64,000 nucleotides of DNA from Oceanobacillus sp. HTM 045 (GCA_009733745.1 WNWL01000001.1:1054001-1118000), one strand, 5' to 3'; shown: positions 9,576-17,953, counted from the stretch's first letter. The notes: a model not told the origin generated them from the letters alone. Made by a program: numbers and translations.

Positions 9576-9773
9576 CTAGATCTGGATGCTGAGCAGCAGG
9601 TCGATGCCGACGCCCATGATCTGGTCGACGAGGAAGAAGAAGATCGCGACGATGATCGACATGACGAACACCATCACCGTGGTGATGCCCGCTTCCTTCC
9701 GGGTCGGCCACACCACCTTCGCGGCCTCGGCGCGAACCTGGGCGATGAACTGGGCGGGGCTCGGACGGGCCAT
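9576..9773 (-). CDS. secE: Preprotein translocase subunit SecE
   Basis: SecE, 65 residues, is the essential small subunit of the SecYEG channel. MARPSPAQFIAQVRAEAAKVVWPTRKE followed by one membrane span (TTVMVFVMSIIVAIFFFLVD) is the classical single-span form; VVWPTRKE is the conserved amphipathic-helix motif. The start is the ATG at 9773; the frame continues upstream through the tRNA gene but that part is not coding. tRNA-Trp lies 52 bp upstream and is probably co-transcribed. The expected downstream neighbour nusG is 4.2 kb away. Confidence 0.96.
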   Translation of the reverse strand: MARPSPAQFIAQVRAEAAKVVWPTRKEAGITTVMVFVMSIIVAIFFFLVDQIMGVGIDLLLSIQI

Positions 9774-9825
9774 GCGGATCACTTCCTTCACGTCTCGCGG
9801 CCTTGGCCGCGCATCTGCGCCGGGC

Positions 9826-9901
9826 TGGCAGGGGCGATAGGACTCGAACCTACGACCCTCGGTTTTGGAGACCGATGCTCTACCAACTGAGCTACACCCC
9901 T
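9826..9901 (-). tRNA. trnW: tRNA-Trp (CCA anticodon)
   Basis: A 76-nt cloverleaf on the minus strand. The acceptor arm pairs AGGGGTG with CGCCCCT, the discriminator is G and the 3' CCA is encoded. The D-arm is GCTCAGTTGGTAGAGC; the anticodon loop CTCCAAA gives anticodon CCA between TCGGT/ACCGA stems; the T-arm contains GGTTCGAGTCC. Its place just upstream of secE is standard in alphaproteobacteria. Confidence 0.97.
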
Positions 9902-10203
9902 GTGGCCCGCCTGCCCCGACACGGTCGGGATGGCGGCCGGACGCGCCCGGCAGTCCGCCGGGGGGTCGCCCCGGCAGCGACAGGGAGATACAGCGCCCCG
10001 CCGCCACGTTCAAGCCCGAAAGGCAGGCTATCGAGGCTTTCCTTTCCGGGGTTCCCCCTTCCGCCTCGCGCGGTCAGCGGCTATCCCCGGTGGAACGGTT
10101 ACGAAACGGGAAGGCTTATGGTCCAGAACAGCGCGCGGGAACGGGTGGGAGAGGCGGCAGGGGCAAGTCCACTGGCAAGGGCACGGACGCCAGAAGGAAC
10201 GGC
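9902..10203. other. Intergenic region between tRNA-Trp and the glycosyltransferase gene
   Basis: This 302-bp gap has no convincing gene. On the minus strand TTGAAC (10013-10008) and TATCTC (9990-9985) are separated by 17 bp and could drive tRNA-Trp-secE, though 84 bp upstream of the tRNA. On the plus strand AAGGA lies just before the ATG at 10204. Long open frames crossing it are artefacts of GC-rich DNA. Confidence 0.4.
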
Positions 10204-12342
10204 ATGAGAGTTCTCGACCGTCCAGGGCGGATCCTCGCCTTCCGCAACGACCGGCTGGGCGCGCGGCTGATCACCATGATCAACGCCATGCGGATCGCCC
10301 GGAGCCACGACCTGCCCTTCGCGGTGCACTGGATCATCGCGACCGACATCGGCAGCGTGTTCAACGACCCCAAGGAGATGTTCGCCGCCGAGCTGGTGGA
10401 CCGGCATTTCATCGACCGCGACGCCTGGGTGGCCACGCGCGACGACGCGGTGCGGATCGGCAATGTCGAGAAGGGCGGGGTCGCCGCCGTGCGCGAGGTG
10501 CTGGCATCGGGCCGCGACGTGCTGGTTGACGCGGCCTTCGGCATCACCGTGCTGGGCGACGAGGACCCGGCGGTGGTCGAGAGCGAGTTGCAGGCGATCC
10601 TGCTGCAGTTCCCCTTCGCGGAGAGCCTGCGGCCCACGGTCGAGGAGATCGACCGGGCGGTGGGCGGGGGCACGGCCTACCACATCCGCCGGGGCGACCT
10701 GACCAGCTTTCCCCGCGCGATGCATCGCTCCTGGCCGAAGAAATACGTGCCCGACGAGATCTACATGGTCCACATGGAGCGGGAGATGGCCTCGGGCGCG
10801 CGCCCCGTCGTGTTCAGCGACGACCCGGGCGCGGTCGCGCGGTTCAAGGCGGCCTACCCTGCCCTCCTCTCGGTGGAGGACGTGTTCGACACCTCCCACC
10901 TCACCCCGGCGCAGCGCGACCTGATGGAGCTCTACGCCATGTCACGGGCGCGGAAGATCATCGCGCCGGAGCAGAGCGCGTTCTCCTCGACGGCGGCGGA
11001 ACTCGGCCGCGCGCGCAAGGTCGACGTGATGGAAGACCTCGCCGAGGAGGAGCGCGCGGCGGCGCTCGACCGGCTGGCCGCGCGGCTCGCCACCGTGCAG
11101 CCGGAGGACGCGACCACGCGCAAGGGCGACAACGGCCAGTCCTTCCTGCACGCGATCGAGCACCTGCAGGCCACGGGCCGGGCGGCGGAGGCGGCGGACT
11201 GCCTGCGCCGGCACGTCGCGGCGGGGCTCGACATCTCCTTCCTCTACCCCCGCCTGATCGAGATGCAGCTGCTGCTCGGCCAGCCGGAGGCGGCGCTGGA
11301 GAGCGCGCGGATCATGCGGTCGCGGGTGCTCTACCACCGGCAGGACTTCGCCAACGGCGAGGTGCTCCACGGCATCGCCCACGCGGCGACGGGCGACCGC
11401 GAGGCGGCGATCCGGCACATCTCCAACGGCTACTGGCACGAGCCCGACACGCCGCTGACCCGCACGGCGGTGGGCCTGATGGTCGAGACCGGGCTGCTGG
11501 ACGAGATCAACTTCCTGCCCTTCTCGCCGATGGCGCAGAAGGTGCGGCGGCGGATGGCGCGGGACGCGGTGGGCGCGGCGATCTTCGCGCCGCTGCGCGC
11601 GCTGGCGCCGGAGCGGGCGGCGGCGGTGACGTCGATCCCGGGGCTCGACCCGCTGGGCTGGGACTGGGGGCCGTTCATGCGGGCCTTCTCGGCCAAGGGC
11701 GTCGCGCGGCACGCGCACCGGGCCGGGTTCGAGAAGGCGCTGGCCAAGCAGCCGCCGGGGCCGGACAGCGACAGCCTCGGCGCGCTGTTCGCGCTGCTCT
11801 GCGACGACGAGACGGCGCTGCCGACGCTGGAGGGGCTGGGCGAGCGCCACCCGGACGACCCGCTGGTGATGCTGCGCCTGAGCCGCGGGCTGCACATCGC
11901 GCGCAAGTTCAGGCCGGCGCTGGAGGCCTGCGCCGCGGCGGTCGCGGCGGCGCCGGGGGTGCCGGCACTGGATGCCTGGCACGGGGTGCTGCTCGGCCGG
12001 GCGAAGCAGTTCGACGAGGCGGTGGCCGCGTTCCGCACGGCGCTGTCGGCGGGGCTGACGCTGCCCACGATCCGGGCGCAGCTGGCGCAGGTGCTGACCC
12101 GCGCCGGCGCGCAGGACGCGGCGCTGGCGGAACTGGACCTCGCGGTCGCCGACGCGCCGGGCGAGCAGGCCTTCCGCTTCGCCCGGGCGGAGCTTCACGC
12201 CGCCGCCGGGCGGCAGGACGCGGCGCTGGCCGATCTCGACCTGCTGGAGGCGCTCGACAAGCGCGCGCCGAAGGTGGTGCGCCTGCACGACGAGGTGCGC
12301 GCGGCACTCGGCATCGCCGAACCGGAACGGGAGACGGGGTAG
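10204..12342 (+). CDS. HxRRGD glycosyltransferase (fucosyltransferase-like) with C-terminal helical repeats
   Basis: A protein of 712 residues from the ATG at 10204 (AAGGA upstream). The first ~300 residues resemble GT-B fucosyltransferases: an opening RILAFRNDRLGARLITMINA, the nucleotide-sugar motif YHIRRGD at residues 159-165, and a late VFSDD segment typical of alpha-1,2/1,6-fucosyltransferase-like enzymes. From about residue 310 the chain is Ala/Leu-rich helical repeats resembling TPRs (for example AAEAADCLRRHVAAG). The next gene is a WcbI-like polysaccharide protein 4 bp away, so a role in surface glycan or glycoprotein synthesis is likely. Donor and acceptor are unknown; fucose specificity is an inference from the motif only. 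Confidence 0.7.
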   Translation: MRVLDRPGRILAFRNDRLGARLITMINAMRIARSHDLPFAVHWIIATDIGSVFNDPKEMFAAELVDRHFIDRDAWVATRDDAVRIGNVEKGGVAAVREVLASGRDVLVDAAFGITVLGDEDPAVVESELQAILLQFPFAESLRPTVEEIDRAVGGGTAYHIRRGDLTSFPRAMHRSWPKKYVPDEIYMVHMEREMASGARPVVFSDDPGAVARFKAAYPALLSVEDVFDTSHLTPAQRDLMELYAMSRARKIIAPEQSAFSSTAAELGRARKVDVMEDLAEEERAAALDRLAARLATVQPEDATTRKGDNGQSFLHAIEHLQATGRAAEAADCLRRHVAAGLDISFLYPRLIEMQLLLGQPEAALESARIMRSRVLYHRQDFANGEVLHGIAHAATGDREAAIRHISNGYWHEPDTPLTRTAVGLMVETGLLDEINFLPFSPMAQKVRRRMARDAVGAAIFAPLRALAPERAAAVTSIPGLDPLGWDWGPFMRAFSAKGVARHAHRAGFEKALAKQPPGPDSDSLGALFALLCDDETALPTLEGLGERHPDDPLVMLRLSRGLHIARKFRPALEACAAAVAAAPGVPALDAWHGVLLGRAKQFDEAVAAFRTALSAGLTLPTIRAQLAQVLTRAGAQDAALAELDLAVADAPGEQAFRFARAELHAAAGRQDAALADLDLLEALDKRAPKVVRLHDEVRAALGIAEPERETG

Positions 12343-12346
12343 CGCA

Positions 12347-13219
12347 GTGACGGAGACGACGCAGGCATCCACGCAGCAGGTGACTGAGAGCGGCGGCCTC
12401 GCCAGCCCGGCCATCGCGCAGGGCAAGGCGGTCGTGACCTTCCTCGGCAACTGCCAGGTCAACAAGCTCTCGCTGATGACCAAGCTGGACAACCCGAACT
12501 ACAAGGTCCGCTTCCACACCATCACCGAGTTCTGGGGCACCTTCCAGCCGGAGCTGGCGGAGAAGGAGGTGCGCGAGGCGGACATCGTGGTCTGCCAGCT
12601 CGTGCTCAGCCCCGGCTACGTCTTCTTCCACGAGAAGGTGCGGGCGATGTCGCGCGACCGGGTCGTGTTCACGCCCTATGTCTACATCGACGGGTTCGGC
12701 GCGCTGGAGGTGGTCTCCTCCAAGGGCGTCAACCGGGTGCAGGGGATGGAGCACCTGGTCGGCCCGATGGCGGAACGCCCGCGCGGGCAGGTGGTGCAGC
12801 GCTTCCTGCAGAACGAGTACGACATGAAGGTGGGCGAGCGGTTCCGGCGCTCGGTCGACGAGATGCGCTACCGCGAGAACCAGGGCGCGGACGTGAAGAT
12901 CGCCGACTACATCGCCGACACCCACCGCGAACGCCCCGTCGCCTACGCGATCAACCACCCGCTGCCGCATGTGCTCGACCACATGTACGCGCAGCTCACC
13001 GCCCTGCTCGGCGCGAAGCGCGTGCCCTACGAGGAGCGCGGGCATTTCGATTCCGGGCGGCTGCACCTGCCGCTGGCCAACCGCGCCTTCACGCCCTGGG
13101 TGGTGGAGGAACTGGGCCTCGAATACCCGCACGACACGCACTGGTACTCCAGCAGCGTCAAGCTGGCCGTGATGGTGTTCAACCGGATCAGGCAGCAGGG
13201 CGGCACGGTCATCGACTGA
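12347..13219 (+). CDS. WcbI-like polysaccharide biosynthesis protein
   Basis: A 290-residue protein starting at GTG 12347, four bases after the preceding stop. It has the motif FLGNCQVNKLS with GNCQ at residues 34-37; in the capsule protein WcbI this loop binds coenzyme A, and the family is regarded as putative acetyltransferases of polysaccharides. The middle (PYVYIDGFGALE) and the C-terminal part, with conserved His and Trp residues, fit the same family in length and order. No signal peptide or membrane span is seen. With the preceding glycosyltransferase it forms a two-gene glycan operon. The reaction is not established. Confidence 0.65.
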   Translation: MTETTQASTQQVTESGGLASPAIAQGKAVVTFLGNCQVNKLSLMTKLDNPNYKVRFHTITEFWGTFQPELAEKEVREADIVVCQLVLSPGYVFFHEKVRAMSRDRVVFTPYVYIDGFGALEVVSSKGVNRVQGMEHLVGPMAERPRGQVVQRFLQNEYDMKVGERFRRSVDEMRYRENQGADVKIADYIADTHRERPVAYAINHPLPHVLDHMYAQLTALLGAKRVPYEERGHFDSGRLHLPLANRAFTPWVVEELGLEYPHDTHWYSSSVKLAVMVFNRIRQQGGTVID

Positions 13220-13241
13220 CCGGCGGGACGGGCCGGAACCG

Positions 13242-13844
13242 TCAGCCCGCCAGCAGCGCGCTCAGCCGGGCCAGCAGCAGGTGGATGTGGTAGCCGTCCA
13301 CCAGCCCGTGATGGGCCTGCACCGAGACGGGGAAGCGCAGCCCGTCGGCGCTGCGCTCGAACCGGCCGATGGCGAACATCGGGATCGAGGAATCGGCGTG
13401 GCGCCCGATCGGGTGCTCGATGGCGGTGAAGCGCAGCCAGGGCAGCGCGGTGACGAAGATGAAGTCCCGGTCCTCGAACGGGGTGAGGCGGAGCCCGGTC
13501 CGCGAGCGGACCATGTCGCGGTCGGCGATGTAGCGGTCGCGGAAGGTGGCGAAATCGGCGTCGTAGGGGATGTGGGTGTAGGTGAGGTTGCCCTGCGGAT
13601 CGATCTCGGTGTGGGAGAGAACGAGGTTCCGCACCTCCACCGGCCGCCCCTCCATCAGCCGCCAGCGGAAGTTCTCCACCTCCAGCGTCGCCTGGCAGAG
13701 CGCGTGGGTCAGCACCGCGAAGGGCGGGTGGCCGTCGCGCTTGGCCCTCGCGGCGAAGTCGGGCGTCTCGATCTCGGCGGTGATGTTGACCAGCGGGTTC
13801 TCGTAGCCGCCGAAGAAGGCGAGGTGGTCGTCGCGTCCCTGCAT
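13242..13844 (-). CDS. Chloramphenicol acetyltransferase-like (CAT family) protein
   Basis: A 200-residue member of the trimeric CAT family, which transfers acetyl from acetyl-CoA to a hydroxyl group. The C-terminal active-site motif HHGLVDGYHIHLLL (HHxxxDG, catalytic His near residue 179) is intact, and LPWLRFTAIEHP matches the family core. It starts at ATG 13844 (MQGRDDHLAFFGGYENP), about 10-15 residues shorter than classical CATs at the N-terminus. Chromosomal CAT-like proteins often do not give chloramphenicol resistance, so the natural substrate is open. It is divergent from a RidA gene 117 bp away. Confidence 0.8.
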   Translation of the reverse strand: MQGRDDHLAFFGGYENPLVNITAEIETPDFAARAKRDGHPPFAVLTHALCQATLEVENFRWRLMEGRPVEVRNLVLSHTEIDPQGNLTYTHIPYDADFATFRDRYIADRDMVRSRTGLRLTPFEDRDFIFVTALPWLRFTAIEHPIGRHADSSIPMFAIGRFERSADGLRFPVSVQAHHGLVDGYHIHLLLARLSALLAG

Positions 13845-13961
13845 GGGGGTCCTCCGCTGCCGGATTCGGGCGCGACGATAGCGCGTCGCGGCGGCGCGCG
13901 CACTGGCTGCGGCGGCGCGCGCGCGGTATTGTGGGGGACGCAACCAGCAGAGGTGTCCCCG

Positions 13962-14447
13962 ATGCCGAAGATCGATGCCCGCCTGAAGGAACTCGGGCTG
14001 ATGCTCCCCGCGAAGATGCAGATGCCAGCCGGCGTCGTGCTGCCGTTTCCCTGGGTGAATGTCCGGGGACGGCGGGCGATCATATCCGGGCACGGGCCGC
14101 TGGAGGCGGACGGCTCGATCGCCGGGCCGTGCGGCAAGGTCGGCGCGGAGGTCTCGGTGGAAGAGGCGAAGGCGCTGGCGCGCAAGCTGGGACTGGCGAT
14201 GTTCGCGAGCCTGAAGACGGAGCTCGGCTCGCTCGACCGGATCACCGGCTGGGTGAAGGTGCTGGGGATGGTCAACTCCGCGCCCGGCTTCAACCGCCAG
14301 CCGGAGGTGATCAACGGCTTCTCGGAGCTGGTGCTGGAGGTGTTCGGGCCGGAGGTGGGCCGCCACGCCCGCTCCGCCGTCGGCCTCGCGGCGCTGCCGT
14401 TCGATCTCGCCGTAGAGATCGAGGCGGAGGTGGAGATCTCGGAGTGA
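13962..14447 (+). CDS. RidA/YjgF-family protein
   Basis: A 161-residue protein of the RidA/YjgF/YER057c family (ATG 13962). Members form trimers; true RidA hydrolyses reactive enamine/imine intermediates from PLP enzymes. The later segment VVLPFPWVNVRGRRAIISGHG and the C-terminal GLAALPFDLAVEIEAEVEI match the longer ~155-residue subgroup rather than the ~128-residue archetype. In that subgroup the substrate-binding Arg is often absent, so deaminase activity should not be assumed. Confidence 0.85.
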   Translation: MPKIDARLKELGLMLPAKMQMPAGVVLPFPWVNVRGRRAIISGHGPLEADGSIAGPCGKVGAEVSVEEAKALARKLGLAMFASLKTELGSLDRITGWVKVLGMVNSAPGFNRQPEVINGFSELVLEVFGPEVGRHARSAVGLAALPFDLAVEIEAEVEISE

Positions 14448-14475
14448 GGCGCGGGGTTTAGAGACCGCAGGGGTA

Positions 14476-14667
14476 AGCGCTGAGGGCCACGTCCGGCCTT
14501 GGTCGGGCGTGGTGCCTCTTAGGGTTTGCTTGGTTTATGCCTGCATCCCCTCCCGCCATCCGATCCCTTTGCAACGTCAGAGAACGCCCGGCCCGGGGGA
14601 GGGCCGGAAGCCGATCGAATCTGGCCCGGGCTGGTCGCCCGGGCTGACGGTTGATCGGGACGCCCTA
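14476..14667 (+). repeat. Dispersed copy of the 226-bp repeat
   Basis: This intergenic stretch aligns along its length with the tandem units at 39.97-40.66 kb. Shared landmarks in order are CGTGGTG, TTGCTTG-TTTAT, CCCTCCCGCCATCCGATCCC, AGAACGCCCGGCCC, and the inverted repeat GCCCGGGCTGGTCGCCCGGGC broken by one line end. It differs by a ~14-bp insertion after the first stem. It lies between the RidA gene and the first secreted paralogue. Confidence 0.8.
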
Positions 14668-15111
14668 GCTGCTGATCCGCATCCGCGGGAAGCTGATCTC
14701 GGGGCGCGCCGTTCCGTACTCCGCGCGCCACGGCACGCCGGTCCGGACGCAGTCGGCGGGCGCGCCCTGGTAGGCGGCGAAGTCGGTGCCGGCGAAGGTC
14801 ATGCGCCGGGCGAAGCCGAGGCCCTGCGCGATGCGGTCGCCGGCGAGGGTGACCACGGCGGCGCCGATCACCTTCTCGTTGGCGGGCGCGGCCAGCGCGC
14901 TGTCGGCCTCCACCGTCCAGGCGGCGCAGAGCGTGACCTGCCCGCCCTCCTGCCGGGCGCCGGCGAAGGCGTAGACGGTGGTGCCGCTCTCCCACCGCGC
15001 GCCGCCGATGCCGTAGCTGCCGTCGATGGCGCCGCCCGACGCGGGCGCGGTGCCGGCGGCGGGCATGCAGGCAGAGAGCGCGAGCAGGGCTGGGAGTACG
15101 ATCTGTCGCAT
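14665..15111 (-). CDS. Secreted lipoprotein, paralogue A of a local four-gene family
   Basis: A 148-residue protein from the ATG at 15111. The signal peptide MRQIVLPALLALSAC ends in a lipobox LSAC, so it should be a lipoprotein. The mature part shares its order of motifs with three nearby genes (16408, 16984, 17954): W.SG..VYA, a CxAW motif (LCAAW), GDRI..GLGF, PADC..TGVPW and a terminal PEISFPRM. This copy is the most divergent and lacks the FLNE segment and the F-R-Q tail. I do not recognise the family. Two conserved Cys residues may form a disulfide. An upstream in-frame extension lacks a signal and was rejected. Confidence 0.75.
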   Translation of the reverse strand: MRQIVLPALLALSACMPAAGTAPASGGAIDGSYGIGGARWESGTTVYAFAGARQEGGQVTLCAAWTVEADSALAAPANEKVIGAAVVTLAGDRIAQGLGFARRMTFAGTDFAAYQGAPADCVRTGVPWRAEYGTARPEISFPRMRISS

Positions 15112-15245
15112 CTGCAATGTCCTTTTCCGGCGATGGGCGTCAGCCTCCGCCATCGGCGGGGCATAAGCAAGCACGCGCGCGGGAGGCCTTTCCGGCGCGC
15201 GGCAATGCGGCTACCGTCGGCCCGGGCACCGAGCGGAGGGCGCGC

Positions 15246-16373
15246 ATGGCCGAGCGACCGGCTTTCACCGTCGGGATCGAGGAGGAATACCTCATCACCG
15301 GAAGCGAGACGCGCGACCTGGTGCGCGAGCCCGACTCGCAGTTCCTGGAGCGGCTCTCCGACCGGGTCGGCCAGCGGGTGACGCCGGAATACCTGCAATG
15401 CCAGGTCGAGGTCGGCACGCGGCCGCACGCCTCGGTGCCGGAGGCGGCGGCGGAGCTCGGCGAGCTGCGCCGGGCGGTGAAGGAGGTGGCGGAGGAGTTC
15501 GGCTACCGCCCGATCGCGGCCTCCACCCACCCGTTCTCGAAATGGCGCGAGCAGACCCACACCCGCAAGCCGCGCTACGACGAGCTGCGCGAGAATCTCG
15601 GCCTCGCGGTGCGGCGGCTCCTGATCTGCGGCTGCCATGTCCATGTCGGGATCGAGGACGAGGACCTGCGCATCGACCTGATGGCGCAGGCGGCCTATTT
15701 CCTGCCGCACCTGCTGGCGCTCTCGACCTCCTCGCCGTTCTGGGAGGGGGAGGACACCCAGCTCGCCTCCTACCGGCTGACGGTATTCGACGCCCTGCCC
15801 CGCACCGGGCTGCCGGACCCGGTGGTCTCCTTCGCGGAGTACCGCCGGCTGGTCGACCGGCTGGTCGAGGCGGGCTGCATCGAGGACGGGACCAAGATCT
15901 GGTGGGACATCCGCCCCTCCGACAAGTTCCCGACACTGGAACAGCGGGTCACGGACATCTGCTCGCGGCTGGCGGACGCGGCGACGGTGGCGGCGATCTT
16001 CCAGTCGCTGATCGCCTTCCTCTACCGGCTGCGGGCCCGGAACCAGCGCTGGCGGATCTACCCGCCGACGCTGATCCGCGAGAACCGCTGGCGGGCGCAG
16101 CGCTACGGGGTCGCGGGCGAGCTGGTCGATCACGGGCGGGGCAGCCTCGCGCCGATGGCCGACCTCGTGGAGGAGATTATCGATCTGGTCGGGCCGGACG
16201 CGGAGGTGCTGGGCTGCCATGCGGAAGTGCTGCACGCCCGCCGCATCGCCGCCGAGGGCACCTCCTCCGACCGCCAGCGCGCCGTGCGCGCGAAGGCGCT
16301 GGAGGACGGTGCATCGCCGGAGGAGGCGATGCGCGCCGTGGTCGACATGCTGGCGGACGAGTTCTGCCCCTGA
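15246..16373 (+). CDS. YbdK-type carboxylate-amine ligase (glutamate-cysteine ligase 2 family)
   Basis: A 375-residue cytoplasmic enzyme from the ATG at 15246. The opening FTVGIEEEYLITGSETRDL is the GCS2/YbdK signature of the ATP-binding fold; STHPFSKW, HVHVGI and ALSTSSPFWEGEDT are further family motifs. E. coli YbdK has weak gamma-glutamylcysteine synthetase activity; the physiological reaction of most members is unknown. It is the only plus-strand gene among the secreted paralogues and is divergent from the lipoprotein gene (134 bp apart). Confidence 0.88.
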   Translation: MAERPAFTVGIEEEYLITGSETRDLVREPDSQFLERLSDRVGQRVTPEYLQCQVEVGTRPHASVPEAAAELGELRRAVKEVAEEFGYRPIAASTHPFSKWREQTHTRKPRYDELRENLGLAVRRLLICGCHVHVGIEDEDLRIDLMAQAAYFLPHLLALSTSSPFWEGEDTQLASYRLTVFDALPRTGLPDPVVSFAEYRRLVDRLVEAGCIEDGTKIWWDIRPSDKFPTLEQRVTDICSRLADAATVAAIFQSLIAFLYRLRARNQRWRIYPPTLIRENRWRAQRYGVAGELVDHGRGSLAPMADLVEEIIDLVGPDAEVLGCHAEVLHARRIAAEGTSSDRQRAVRAKALEDGASPEEAMRAVVDMLADEFCP

Positions 16374-16407
16374 TGAAGCGCCCAGCAGGGGCGGAGTACT
16401 CCCCGCT

Positions 16408-16878
16408 TCAGTTCCGCAATTGCCTGAAGACGTGCTTCTCGCCGGAGATGTCGTCGTCGATGAAGACCATGCGCGGGAAGCGCACCTCGGGCTCGGCGGC
16501 GGCGTATTCCGGGCGCCACGGGGCGCCCGTCACCTTGCAGGCGGCAGTGCCGCCGATGCCGCCGTCCTTCGGCAGGCGGGTCATGAAGCCGAGCCCGGTG
16601 ACGATGCGCTCGCCGGCGATGCTGAGATGGGCGGCATCGACCACGCTCTCGTTGAGGAAGATGGTGCCGGAGGCTTCCCAGCCCATCGACCACGCGCCGC
16701 AGACGGCGACGCGGCCCGCCTCTTCCCGGACGCGGGAATAGAGGGTGAGCGTGCCGCCGCTGTTCCACGCGCCCTGCGCGACGGTGTAGTCGGTGCTGAC
16801 GGTATCGGCGCGCGCAGGTGCGGCCAGCGCGAGCGCGAGCGGGATGGCGGCGAGGAAATGGGTGCGACCACGGAACAT
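16408..16878 (-). CDS. Secreted protein, paralogue B
   Basis: A 156-residue exported protein with signal peptide MFRGRTHFLAAIPLALALAA cut after ARA-D. The mature chain shows the shared family pattern: DYTVAQGAWNSGG, a CGAW motif (VAVCGAW), FLNESVVDAAHL, GERIVTGLGFMTRLP, ACKVTGAPW, PEVRFPRMVF and a terminal VFRQL. It aligns with the products at 16984 and 17954 over its full length and more weakly with 14665. No enzyme motif is seen. Two invariant Cys suggest an oxidised periplasmic or extracellular protein. Function unknown. Confidence 0.75.
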   Translation of the reverse strand: MFRGRTHFLAAIPLALALAAPARADTVSTDYTVAQGAWNSGGTLTLYSRVREEAGRVAVCGAWSMGWEASGTIFLNESVVDAAHLSIAGERIVTGLGFMTRLPKDGGIGGTAACKVTGAPWRPEYAAAEPEVRFPRMVFIDDDISGEKHVFRQLRN

Positions 16879-16983
16879 GGGGGCCTCCGTCGATACCGGG
16901 TTTGCGCGGGAAGGGTACGCCCGGTCGCGCGCCGTCTCAACTTCTGATGACGGCCCCGACCCCGGCGGCGCCGCCCCGCCCGT

Positions 16984-17445
16984 TCAGCCGCCGACCTGCC
17001 GGAAGGTGTATTTCTGGCTGCCGCCGGAGCCCGCCGGGAAGACCATGCGCGGCAGGCGGATCTCGGGCGGCATGGCTGCGTAGGACGGGTCCCACGGCGC
17101 GCCGGTGAGGACGCAGTTGGCCGGGCCGCCGACGCCCTGGCCGCCGCGCAGCTCGGTCATGAAATCGAGCCCGTCCACGATCCGGGTGCCGCCGAGCGAG
17201 ACGTGGCCGGCGTCGATCACGTCGTCGTTCAGGAAGGCGGTGCCCGCCGCCTGACCGTCCGCTGACCAGGCGCCGCAGATCGCGACGTAGCCATCCTGTT
17301 CGTAGGTATAGGCGTAGACGGTGATGCCGCCGCCCGAGTTCCAGTTGCCGCGCGCGGTCGTGTATTCCGGCCCGACGGTCTGCGCGGCGGCGCTGCCGCA
17401 GGCCAGCGCGGTGAAGGCGGCGAATGCGAGTGCGGCGCGTGTCAT
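16984..17445 (-). CDS. Secreted protein, paralogue C
   Basis: A 153-residue exported protein; signal peptide MTRAALAFAAFTALACGSAA with an AAA-Q type cleavage site. Mature motifs match paralogues B and D: GPEYTTARGNWNSGGG, VAICGAW, AFLNDDVIDAGHV, GTRIVDGLDFMTEL, ANCVLTGAPW, PEIRLPRMVF and a terminal YTFRQVGG. It sits in the same orientation as B and D, 105 bp from B. A 20-bp tandem repeat lies just upstream of its start. Function unknown. Confidence 0.75.
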   Translation of the reverse strand: MTRAALAFAAFTALACGSAAAQTVGPEYTTARGNWNSGGGITVYAYTYEQDGYVAICGAWSADGQAAGTAFLNDDVIDAGHVSLGGTRIVDGLDFMTELRGGQGVGGPANCVLTGAPWDPSYAAMPPEIRLPRMVFPAGSGGSQKYTFRQVGG

Positions 17446-17460
17446 GCAGGCTTCCCCCTG

Positions 17461-17520
17461 TTCGGTCTCACGGACCCCTTTTCAGTCTCACGGACCCCGG
17501 CTCAGTCTCCCGAGACCCGA
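17461..17520 (+). repeat. Three 20-bp tandem repeats
   Basis: Consecutive 20-bp units share (C/T)TC(G/A)GTCTCACGGACCCC; the first two differ at one position in the core, the third is diverged and lies within the last codons of the netrin-like gene. The array fills the gap between paralogue C's start and that stop codon. It may be a local duplication that altered the spacing between genes; no binding site is known to me. Confidence 0.7.
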
Positions 17521-17933
17521 TCCGGCGAGAGCAGCCCGTCCCAGCCGGGACCGTCCTCGCCGAGGACGTATTGCGAGCAACTGTTCACAGAATAACCCGA
17601 CTGGGCATCGCCGTGCAGCATCAGCAGTTCCGGCCCCCCGCCCTGGAGCCGGTAGCCGCAGGTCGCACCGTGTTCGGGGGTGCGGACCTCGATCTCGTGC
17701 GGCAGGTCCGCGTTGGCCGCGGCGAGCAGGCGGACGCGGTAGACCAGCATGCCGAAGCCTTCGCTCGTGTCGCTGCGGACGTCGATCATCTCGCCGCGGA
17801 CGATGACGTGGCCCTCGCCGACCAGTTCGGCCGGGGAGACGTCGCGCCAGGCGCAGGAGCAGGCCAGCGCCGCGGCGGGCGCGAGCCAGCCGGCCACGAG
17901 CGCCGTGGCCAGAAGGGTGCGGATGCGTGTCAT
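17502..17933 (-). CDS. Secreted netrin/TIMP-like protein
   Basis: A 143-residue exported protein. The signal peptide (MTRIRTLLATALVAGWLAPA) is followed directly by ACSCAWRDVSPAELVGEGHV. A mature N-terminus with Cys-x-Cys, then a beta-rich chain with later ATCGYRL and NSCSQYV cysteines, is the pattern of the NTR/TIMP-like fold found in bacteria as well as animal metalloprotease inhibitors. It lies in the same orientation as and between paralogues C and D. Family assignment rests on cysteine pattern and length; binding partners are unknown. Confidence 0.6.
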   Translation of the reverse strand: MTRIRTLLATALVAGWLAPAAALACSCAWRDVSPAELVGEGHVIVRGEMIDVRSDTSEGFGMLVYRVRLLAAANADLPHEIEVRTPEHGATCGYRLQGGGPELLMLHGDAQSGYSVNSCSQYVLGEDGPGWDGLLSPDRVSGD

Positions 17934-17953
17934 GCGATGCCTCGGCTGAAGCC

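Noticed and set aside
13242-13844. Acquired chloramphenicol resistance gene
   Set aside because: Base composition equals its neighbours, no mobile element is present, and chromosomal CAT-like proteins often have other substrates.
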